This document shows positions 42,862-49,185 of a stretch of DNA of 49,185 nucleotides, piece by piece; the stretch's first letter is position 1; the number at the start of each line of letters is the position of its first letter. A program made the translations under genes and the position numbers. The notes beneath the pieces are model-generated. The model saw only the letters and a program-made list of their open reading frames with translations. It made no database searches and had not been told where the DNA came from. The DNA is taken from positions 1-49,185 of the forward strand of contig CAMLWC010000005.1 of the NCBI GenBank assembly GCA_946488855.1, written 5' to 3'. This stretch comes from an uncultured Mycoplasmatota bacterium. Lineage in GTDB: Bacteria; Bacillota_I; Bacilli_A; RF39; UBA660.

Positions 42862-44181
42862 ATGATTAGTGATAAAAAGCAAAAAATCTTTAATTTAATT
42901 AGTTTAAGTATTATTATTTTTTTTGGTTTATTTTATTTAAGTAGATTAATTTACTTTAAAATATTGAATGATAAAAAAATAGTCTACTCTGATTTATTAG
43001 CAGAACAAATTAAACAAAGAACTTATAAATACGAAGCAATTCCAACTTTAATTGAAGAAGATGGCGTTTACAGATTCGCTAATGATGCAAAAAATAATTA
43101 TGTAAAGTTTATGGGATATATTTGGCGTATTGTAAAAGTTAACGACGATAATACCATTACTATAATAACTGAAGATAATATAATTTCACTTGCTTATAAT
43201 AGTGATAATTTTGATAATTCACAAATAAAAAATTGGTTAAATGAAGAAACATTCTCTAATTCATTGGATACAAGTTATATGACTACTACTAAAACTTGTC
43301 TTGATAGTTTTGATTCTATCAATAATATAAGTTGTAAAAAAACAAATAATTTTGATATTTCTTTATTAAGCGTTGAAGATTATACTAAAGCAGGTGCTAC
43401 TAATAGTTATTTAAATAATGGAGAATATTTTTGGACAACTAACAATTATCAAAATAAATATTGGTACATATCTAATAAAGGAAAATTAGGTTTGGCTGAT
43501 AATAGTATGACATATGGTATTAGACCGGTTATAACTTTAAATAGTGATACTAAAGTTATAAATGGTAATGGAACTGTTGATAATCCTTATGAAATTATTG
43601 AACATAATCCTAAAACTTTGAAAGATATTTATATTGGTGAATATTTAACTTTAAATGATACTTTATGGCGAGTAGTTTCAAAAAATAATAATAATATTAA
43701 ATTAGTAAGTGAAAATTATATTAAAGATGAAAATGGTATTTTAGAAACTTATTATAGTGATTACAATAATGAAGCTGATATAGATTATGAAAATAGTTTA
43801 TTATATTATTTAAATAATACTTATTACAACAATTTTAAAGAAAAAGAATTAATTGATAAAGATATTTTTTATACAGGTGGCATTGATAGTGATTATCAAA
43901 CTATATATAAATCTACTATTGAAGCTTATGTAGGATTATTATCAATTGTTGAACCATTTATTTACGATTTTGGTAATGTCTTTACACTTTCTAAAAATAT
44001 TAATAATGATTTAGGTATTTTTGTAATTGATGAAAATAAAATGTTATTCGAAGATACAGTTGATTCATTACATTATGTTCGCCCTGCTATTCATATTAAG
44101 AATGATGTAAATATTAAAAGTGGCGAAGGAACTTATTTATCACCATATATTTTAGGAGATGATAATAATGAAGAATCTTAA
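42862..44181 (+). CDS. Membrane-anchored protein with two related extracellular halves
   Basis: A 439-residue protein. One N-terminal membrane helix (about residues 12-33). Two similar regions follow: the first has FMGYIWRIVKVNDDNTITII and IRPVITLNSDTKVINGNGTV; the second has TLWRVVSKNNNNIKLVSENY and VRPAIHIKNDVNIKSGEGTY. Each ends with an N/Y-P-Y-(E)I(L) type strand. The fold resembles surface domains of the DUF6273 kind; function unknown. ATG at 42862 has GAGGAG 7 bases upstream; an ATG at 42847 precedes that site. Overlaps the next gene by 14 bases. Confidence 0.65.
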   Translation: MISDKKQKIFNLISLSIIIFFGLFYLSRLIYFKILNDKKIVYSDLLAEQIKQRTYKYEAIPTLIEEDGVYRFANDAKNNYVKFMGYIWRIVKVNDDNTITIITEDNIISLAYNSDNFDNSQIKNWLNEETFSNSLDTSYMTTTKTCLDSFDSINNISCKKTNNFDISLLSVEDYTKAGATNSYLNNGEYFWTTNNYQNKYWYISNKGKLGLADNSMTYGIRPVITLNSDTKVINGNGTVDNPYEIIEHNPKTLKDIYIGEYLTLNDTLWRVVSKNNNNIKLVSENYIKDENGILETYYSDYNNEADIDYENSLLYYLNNTYYNNFKEKELIDKDIFYTGGIDSDYQTIYKSTIEAYVGLLSIVEPFIYDFGNVFTLSKNINNDLGIFVIDENKMLFEDTVDSLHYVRPAIHIKNDVNIKSGEGTYLSPYILGDDNNEES

Positions 44182-45166
44182 TAAATTAACTATTGTAACG
44201 ATTTGCTTAGATATTTGTCTTGTTGTATTTTTATTTATTGTATATGGTCCATTTTCTAGTTTTAGAAATTGGTTTATAACAACTGCTTTAGCTACAGGTA
44301 ATCACAAATATTTTGCTAATGTATTATATTCTGATAATAGTATTATTAAAGCTTTGCAAGATAATTTATTAGTCGAAGTAAATGAAGGAACTGATGCTTC
44401 AGAAATAATATTTGATAATTCGCCAAAAGAAAATTACGATTCTATATATGAACAACAAATATTAGAAAGAGATGAAGGCGCATTATACAAATTAATTGAA
44501 ATTGATGAAAAAGATTATAATGGTTACTTAGTTGCGATTTATGATGCTTCACGAGTTGATTTAGTGAGTTCATCTAGAATTAATTATGGTGGTCAATTGC
44601 TTTCAACACTAAGTAAAGAACAAGAAGCCATCGTCGCTATTAATGCTAGTGGATTTTCAATAAAAAATAAAGTTTTAATTCCAACTGGAACTGTTATTCA
44701 AAATGGTAAAGTTGTATCAGTTGGATCACCTAATCGTCATGGTGGTGGATTAATTGGATTTAATAATGATAATGTTTTAGTTTTAACTACTGATAGTGCA
44801 GAAAATGCTATTAAAAATGGTATGAGAGATGCAGTTACTTTTGGACCTTTCTTAATTGTCAATGGTAAATCTGCTCAAGTAAGTGGCAATGGTGGTTGGG
44901 GGTATGCTAACAGAACTGGTATTGCTCAAAGAAAAGATGGTATCGTATTATTTTTAGTTATCGATGGCAGAGGAGCAAATAGCAGTAATGGTATTTCAAT
45001 TGCGGATATGATTTCTTTATTTGAAAAATATGGTGCTTACAATGCTGCTAATTTAGATGGTGGTGGTTCATCAGCATTAACGATAAATGGTGAATTAATA
45101 AATGACCCAAGAGGCTTTGGATATACAGGTGAAAGGTATTTACCAAATGCTTGGATAGTAAAATAA
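44168..45166 (+). CDS. NAGPA-type phosphodiester glycosidase, membrane-anchored
   Basis: A 332-residue protein with one N-terminal membrane helix, then a phosphodiester glycosidase domain related to mammalian NAGPA. Motifs include IVAINASGFS, PTGTVIQNGKVVSVG, DAVTFGPFLIVNGK, RTGIAQRKDG, LFLVIDGRG and NLDGGGSSAL. Members cleave sugar phosphodiesters, for example in exopolymers or teichoic acids; the substrate here is unknown. ATG at 44168 follows AGGAG by 9 bases. It is coupled to the preceding gene. Confidence 0.88.
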   Translation: MKNLNKLTIVTICLDICLVVFLFIVYGPFSSFRNWFITTALATGNHKYFANVLYSDNSIIKALQDNLLVEVNEGTDASEIIFDNSPKENYDSIYEQQILERDEGALYKLIEIDEKDYNGYLVAIYDASRVDLVSSSRINYGGQLLSTLSKEQEAIVAINASGFSIKNKVLIPTGTVIQNGKVVSVGSPNRHGGGLIGFNNDNVLVLTTDSAENAIKNGMRDAVTFGPFLIVNGKSAQVSGNGGWGYANRTGIAQRKDGIVLFLVIDGRGANSSNGISIADMISLFEKYGAYNAANLDGGGSSALTINGELINDPRGFGYTGERYLPNAWIVK

Positions 45167-45183
45167 CAAGTCAATTGACTTGT
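45166..45183. terminator. Palindromic terminator between convergent genes
   Basis: ACAAGTCAATTGACTTGT is a perfect 18-base palindrome covering the end of the NAGPA stop and the last codons and TGA of the convergent hydrolase gene. TTTTAATTTTTT follows on plus and TTATTTT on minus. The two stop codons are only 4 bases apart. Confidence 0.85.
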
Positions 45184-46196
45184 TTTAATTTTTTAAAAAT
45201 TTGATTAGCTATATATTTTCTTCTATTTAACAATAATTTATTTTCTCTAGTTGGATGAATGCGATTTGATAAAAAAATAAAACCAATTTTATTATCACGA
45301 TCAATAATCAAAGTATTTCCGGTAAACCCTGTATGATATATCGTATTATCACTACATAACCAACCAGTTGATTTACTCTTACCAACACCCCAACCAATTG
45401 ATCTTATATTCTTTTGTTTTCCTTTTACTAATGGCTTGAACCATAAATCAATATATTCTTTTTTTATAAATTGATTATTCCCTACTTTTCCATTATTCAA
45501 AATCATTAAAATAAATTTTATCATATCATTTATATTAGAAAAAAGACCAGCTGCTCCACACACACCATCTAACATACATGCTTTTTCATCATGAACGATA
45601 CCTCTTACTACACCTCTTTTTTCTGTCACTTCAGTTGATGCACATATTTCTTTATTTTCAGGATTAAAACAAGTATTAGTCATTTTTAATGGCTTTAAAA
45701 TTTCATTATAAACAACTTTGTCAAATGGTAAATTGTATATTTTTTCAATTATAAATCCTAAAAATATAAAGTTTAAATCTGAATATATAACATCTGATTC
45801 AGTTTCATAAAATAATTCTTTATTATAAAAGAAATTAATTAATTCTTCTTTATTATGAACATTATCCCATTTTACATCAGCAATTAACCCTGATGTATGG
45901 GTTAATAAATGATAAATTGTTATATTATTATATTTGAATCGTGGTAAATAATCTTTAACATAATCAGTTAATTTAATTTTATTTTCTTGTAATAATTTTG
46001 TAATAATAGTATTAGTTGCTATGACTTTAGTTAAAGAAGCTAAATCATATAAAGTATCAATAGAATTTTTTTCAATTTTAGGTATTAATGATTTATTACC
46101 AACACTATTCATTTCAATACCTTTTTCTGTTACAATTGCATAATTACATCCAGGAAATACATTTTGTTTTACTAACTTTTCTAAATACTCTTTCAT
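45171..46196 (-). CDS. Serine hydrolase, beta-lactamase/PBP4-like family
   Basis: A 341-residue cytoplasmic-looking protein of the class C beta-lactamase-like fold. The catalytic SxxK is SLTK in LYDLASLTKVIATN (about residues 54-57). The second motif is YSD (in place of YxN) and the third is HTG in YHTGFTGNTLII. It is likely an esterase, peptidase or D-amino acid hydrolase rather than a resistance enzyme. It has no signal peptide. Its ATG directly follows the sigH TAA. Confidence 0.85.
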   Translation of the reverse strand: MKEYLEKLVKQNVFPGCNYAIVTEKGIEMNSVGNKSLIPKIEKNSIDTLYDLASLTKVIATNTIITKLLQENKIKLTDYVKDYLPRFKYNNITIYHLLTHTSGLIADVKWDNVHNKEELINFFYNKELFYETESDVIYSDLNFIFLGFIIEKIYNLPFDKVVYNEILKPLKMTNTCFNPENKEICASTEVTEKRGVVRGIVHDEKACMLDGVCGAAGLFSNINDMIKFILMILNNGKVGNNQFIKKEYIDLWFKPLVKGKQKNIRSIGWGVGKSKSTGWLCSDNTIYHTGFTGNTLIIDRDNKIGFIFLSNRIHPTRENKLLLNRRKYIANQIFKKLKQVN

Positions 46197-46796
46197 TTAC
46201 ATCTCTTTCATTATTTTTTTTAATTTTGTTTTTATTCTTTGTATTGTATTATCAATTACTTTAGGTTCTTTTTCTAATATTTCAGCAATTTCCTTGTAAT
46301 TAAAATAATTTTTTTTAAGTTCAAATACTTGCTTTTCTAAATCAGTTAATTGATTATTTAATTCACTTAATATTTTTTCTTGATAATCATTTTCTTCTAC
46401 CATATTAGATGGATTATTAGAATTATCAATTAAAAATCTATCAATATTATTTTCTTCTTCATCCTCTAATGAAATTGATTCATTTAGTATTTTATTTTTA
46501 TATGTTCTTGTACTTTTAACTAAACTATACATCCTTCTTTCAATACATAGCTTAGCATATGTTCCAAAATTTGTTTCTTTATCTTCCCTAAATGAATTAA
46601 TTGCTTCATTTAATCCTACTAATCCTTCTTGAATCAAATCATTTAAATCTATGCCACCATTACAATATTTTATAAGTTTTTTAGCTAAATTAATAGTTAA
46701 AGGACGGTATTTATATATAATTATTTCATTAGCATTTTCATTACAACTATAAATATGATCTAATAATTCATAATCATTAAAATCTTTATAATTCAT
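46197..46796 (-). CDS. sigH: Sigma factor SigH-like (stationary phase/early sporulation)
   Basis: A 199-residue sigma-70 family protein. Region 2 has KYRPLTINLAKKL, GGIDLNDLIQEGLVGLNEAI and NSFREDKETNFGTYAKLCIE; region 4 has QVFELKKNYFNYKEIAEILE and VIDNTIQRIKTKL. These match B. subtilis SigH (DREDIVQEGMIGLYKSIRDF, FKAFAELCITRQI). Position after mrnC-rlmB is the B. subtilis position, which strengthens the call. SigH starts sporulation. The start has AGGAGG in the last codons of rlmB. Confidence 0.88.
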   Translation of the reverse strand: MNYKDFNDYELLDHIYSCNENANEIIIYKYRPLTINLAKKLIKYCNGGIDLNDLIQEGLVGLNEAINSFREDKETNFGTYAKLCIERRMYSLVKSTRTYKNKILNESISLEDEEENNIDRFLIDNSNNPSNMVEENDYQEKILSELNNQLTDLEKQVFELKKNYFNYKEIAEILEKEPKVIDNTIQRIKTKLKKIMKEM

Positions 46797-46798
46797 AC

Positions 46799-47458
46799 CT
46801 ACCTCCTAGTTTCAAATATGATGATACCTGCTGCCACTGAAGCATTTAAACTATTAACTTCTCCTTGCATAGGAATTGTTGCTATAAAATCACAAGATTC
46901 TTTTACTAATCTACTTATACCATTTCCTTCATTACCAATTATTATAACTATTTTACCTTTATAATCAATTTTTTTATAATCAGTTCCTTCCATATCTGTT
47001 CCAATAACCCAATAATTATTTTTTTTAAGATAATTAATTGTTTGAACTAAATTAGTAACTTCATAAATATTAACTCTATCTAAACATCCGGCACTTGTTT
47101 TCATAACTGTACTATTTACTTTAACGCTTCTATCTCTAGGAATTATTATATCTTTAATTCCTGCTGCTTCACATGTTCTAATTATTGCTCCAAAATTATG
47201 AGGATCTTCTAAATGATCTAGCATGACCACAATATCGCTATTTAATTCACTTATATCTTTATACTCATAATCAGCTATTTTTAAAACTATTCCTTGATGA
47301 ACCCCATCAACCATTTTATCTAATTTATTTTTATCAACATAAACTATAGGGGCTTTAATATTTTTAAGTATTTCTTTATCTTTAAAATTATTAGAAACAT
47401 AAACTTTTTCAATTTTACTATTAATATCTTTAGCTACATTTTTACCATATACGTACAT
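46799..47458 (-). CDS. rlmB: 23S rRNA (guanosine-2'-O-) methyltransferase RlmB
   Basis: A 219-residue SPOUT (TrmH family) enzyme. It starts with the substrate-binding YVYGKNVAKD and has DHLEDPHNFGAIIRTCEAAG, NSTVMKTSAGCLDRV and the knot motifs IVIIIGNEGNGIS and IPMQGEVNSLNASVAAGIII. It methylates the ribose of a guanosine in 23S rRNA. It overlaps mrnC by 25 bases, as in Bacillus. Confidence 0.95.
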   Translation of the reverse strand: MYVYGKNVAKDINSKIEKVYVSNNFKDKEILKNIKAPIVYVDKNKLDKMVDGVHQGIVLKIADYEYKDISELNSDIVVMLDHLEDPHNFGAIIRTCEAAGIKDIIIPRDRSVKVNSTVMKTSAGCLDRVNIYEVTNLVQTINYLKKNNYWVIGTDMEGTDYKKIDYKGKIVIIIGNEGNGISRLVKESCDFIATIPMQGEVNSLNASVAAGIIIFETRR

Positions 47459-47817
47459 AATAACTCTCCTATTTCTTCTATTCTTTTATAATCATTTTTC
47501 AAATATAAATAACCTATTATTGCTTCAAAACCTGTTGCATATTTATAAGTTATAATATCAGTGTTTTTAGGATGAGAATTAGATTTATGATTTCTTCCTC
47601 TATAAAATATTTCTAATTCTTCAGAAGACAATTTATTTTCTTCGATTAATTTAGTAACAAAACTACATTGTCCTTTAGCACTTACATATTTAATAGCTTC
47701 TTTTTGTAATGTATTTACTTTATTAATACCTTGATCTATCAAATATTTTCTTACTATTATTTCAAAAACACTATCACCTAAATAAGCTAAAACTAAAACA
47801 TTTTTATCCAATTTCAT
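47434..47817 (-). CDS. mrnC: Mini-ribonuclease III
   Basis: A 127-residue RNase III-type dimer lacking the dsRNA-binding domain. The catalytic motif is LAYLGDSVFEIIVRKYL, and the second acidic motif is ATGFEAIIGYLYL. B. subtilis Mini-III matures 23S rRNA ends. ATG at 47817 gives MKLDKNVLVLAYLGD. It overlaps rbgA by 14 bases. Confidence 0.93.
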   Translation of the reverse strand: MKLDKNVLVLAYLGDSVFEIIVRKYLIDQGINKVNTLQKEAIKYVSAKGQCSFVTKLIEENKLSSEELEIFYRGRNHKSNSHPKNTDIITYKYATGFEAIIGYLYLKNDYKRIEEIGELLCTYMVKM

Positions 47818-48667
47818 CAACCCTATCAAAAGTTATATTTTTGATATAACCATTTTTAATATCATTTATTATAACATTAATTACTTTATCATAATCAACT
47901 TGTCCACCTTTAATTAAACAACCTCTTTTTTTACCAATTATATCAAAAGTATCGATTATATCTTCAGTTATTTCTTCAATTCCATATCTTTCTTTTAATT
48001 TATTTTTATAGTATTTATTTAAAGTATTTAAAATATATTCACACACATCAAATAAAGGTAATATCTCTTCTTTAATTGCTGTTAAACTAGCAAGATTTAA
48101 AGCTACTTTTTGATTATCTAATTTAGGCCATAAAATACCTGGTGTATCTAATAATTCTAATTCATTATTTATTCTAATCCAATTTAATTGTTTTGTAACA
48201 CCTGGTTTATTTCCTACATCTACTGCTTTTTTACCAACCAATCTATTTAATAAAGTTGATTTACCAACATTAGGAATACCTATTATTAATACTCTAGTTC
48301 TTCTTTTTAATAATCCCTTTTGTTCTCTTTTTTCATTTTTTTCTTTCATTATTTCACTAGTTAAATTAAATAAAGGTTTTAAATTTGGTTTATTTTCTAA
48401 ATCAATTGGTAAAACATTATAACCTTTTTCTTCATAATATTTTATCCATTTATCTGTTTCTTTTTTATCACATAAATCATACTTAGTCATTATTAATATT
48501 CTTGGTTTATTTTTTATTACTTCATCAATATCTTTTATTTTTGATGAATAAGGCATTCTTGCATCGATTACTTCATAAACTATATCTATTAAATCTAGTT
48601 GTTCTTTTACAAGTCTTTTGGTTTTTGCCATATGCCCTGGGTACCATTGAATTGGATTATTATTCAT
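47804..48667 (-). CDS. rbgA: Ribosome biogenesis GTPase RbgA (YlqF)
   Basis: A 287-residue circularly permuted GTPase for late 50S assembly. Order is G4 MTKYD, then G1 GIPNVGKSTLLNRLV, switch I-type KPGVTKQ and G3 LDTPGI. The N-terminal IQWYPGHMAKTKRL is diagnostic. Start could be ATG at 48673 or 48667; the spacing to GAGGAAGTG suits either. It heads the rbgA-mrnC-rlmB-sigH block. Confidence 0.95.
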   Translation of the reverse strand: MNNNPIQWYPGHMAKTKRLVKEQLDLIDIVYEVIDARMPYSSKIKDIDEVIKNKPRILIMTKYDLCDKKETDKWIKYYEEKGYNVLPIDLENKPNLKPLFNLTSEIMKEKNEKREQKGLLKRRTRVLIIGIPNVGKSTLLNRLVGKKAVDVGNKPGVTKQLNWIRINNELELLDTPGILWPKLDNQKVALNLASLTAIKEEILPLFDVCEYILNTLNKYYKNKLKERYGIEEITEDIIDTFDIIGKKRGCLIKGGQVDYDKVINVIINDIKNGYIKNITFDRVDEIG

Positions 48668-48762
48668 TTTCATCACTTCCTCATAAATCTATTATATTAT
48701 ATCATGTTTTTACCCAAAGAAAAAAGTAGATACAAATATACTCTATAAATTGTAATTTGCAA

Positions 48763-49116
48763 CTATTTTAGCATTTCATTTAATTCTTCTAGTGATAGTC
48801 CTCTAATTAGCATACGATTATCTTTTTCATCAATAACAAACTTCATAAGTTTGTTTATTGCCTCATAATAATCTATATCACCTAAAACTCCATTATTTGT
48901 TGTACTTACAAGCACTAGTTTCCACTCATCAACTTCTGTATTATCTACTTTATACAATAATCTTGGATTTCTAGGAAAAGAAGTTAAAGTGTCCTCTGTT
49001 AATGCAAATGCACCAAACGGCTTACCATCTTTACCATTATAAAAATTTGGATTTCCTACATAGGCATTTTCCCAATCATTATTTTCTTTTTTCTTAAATT
49101 TATCAAATAATCCCAT
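48763..49116 (-). CDS. Uncharacterised 117-residue protein
   Basis: No family recognised. The protein starts MGLFDKFKKKENNDWENAYV, a style common in small proteins with a basic amphipathic N-terminus, then becomes a soluble alpha/beta domain (WKLVLVSTTNNGVLGDIDYY) and ends SLEELNEMLK. GGAGGAG lies upstream of the ATG at 49116. No signal peptide. The 69 bases after window position 49116 are AT-rich with no visible gene. Confidence 0.55.
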   Translation of the reverse strand: MGLFDKFKKKENNDWENAYVGNPNFYNGKDGKPFGAFALTEDTLTSFPRNPRLLYKVDNTEVDEWKLVLVSTTNNGVLGDIDYYEAINKLMKFVIDEKDNRMLIRGLSLEELNEMLK

Positions 49117-49185
49117 AATCAATCTCCTCCACAAATTACTATTTATCTAACTATTATTTCCTATTTTCTTATTTTCAAATAATAA

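Noticed and set aside
45171-46196. Antibiotic-resistance beta-lactamase
   Set aside because: No signal peptide, and the second and third motifs are YSD and HTG, which fit esterase or peptidase relatives better.
1-49185. CRISPR array or insertion sequence
   Set aside because: No evenly spaced repeats with spacers, and no transposase gene or terminal inverted repeats were seen.
1-49185. Mycoplasma genetic code (TGA as Trp)
   Set aside because: Tryptophans are TGG, and several genes end at TGA with proper downstream signals, for example 7413, 18898 and 28504.

Overview
This is a very AT-rich, densely packed bacterial chromosome segment from a low-GC Bacillota. Nearly every gene lies on the minus strand. 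The code is the standard bacterial one: TGG is Trp, and TGA is used as a stop, for example at 18898-18900 and 28504-28506, so this is not a code-4 mycoplasma. Class Bacilli is suggested by CotE, SigG, SigH, a PRC-barrel gene beside sigG, RNase J2 and Bacillus-like gene order. An Erysipelotrichia- or RF39-like uncultured gut lineage is plausible, but that is inference because no 16S gene is present. The cell is probably an endospore former.

Layout, left to right. At 1-405 two truncated, out-of-frame fragments of mobile-element genes are fused, next to tRNA-Arg and a deleted tRNA relic. From 0.8 to 7.4 kb come an HD phosphohydrolase, a DUF3048 protein, a PadR/DUF1700 operon, tRNA-Thr, tRNA-Leu and a NatAB-like ABC exporter. 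From 7.4 to 10.5 kb is the envelope and ribosome group rseP-cdsA-uppS and khpA-rpsP. From 10.6 to 18.3 kb is a sporulation and RNA-processing stretch: cotE, metK under a SAM-I riboswitch, miaB, rnjB, a YlmC/YmxH protein, sigG and an M29 aminopeptidase. A ferritin-like gene on the plus strand, tRNA-Met, folD and glyA follow. From 21.1 to 32.6 kb is the transcription and translation block secE-nusG-rplK-(small membrane protein)-rplA-rplJ-rplL-methyltransferase-rpoB-rpoC, with L1-type and L10-type leader elements. From 46.2 to 48.7 kb are rbgA-mrnC-rlmB-sigH.

In Bacillus subtilis, mrnC-rlmB-sigH runs straight into secE-nusG. Here about 13.6 kb of accessory genes separates sigH from secE. This island has two parts. 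One is an envelope or polymer cluster: a CotH kinase-like protein with lamin-tail domains, a VTC polyphosphate-polymerase domain, DUF4956, a protein with two related halves, a NAGPA-type glycosidase and a serine hydrolase. The other (32.7-38.6 kb) is an unusual operon divergent from a LysR regulator. It encodes an LRR5-like/coiled-coil/MoxR-type AAA+ ATPase, a protein resembling phage proteins that accompany CobS-like ATPases, a helical protein of unknown function and a winged-helix calcineurin-like phosphoesterase. It is the best candidate here for an undescribed system, possibly a conflict or defence module; that role is a hypothesis.

Regulatory signals are unusually easy to read. Many promoters have a 17-base spacer, and intrinsic terminators repeatedly fold over the stop codon of the gene they end. 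In several places the terminator also contains the -35 box of the next gene. The sigG ribosome-binding site is buried in a 19-bp hairpin.
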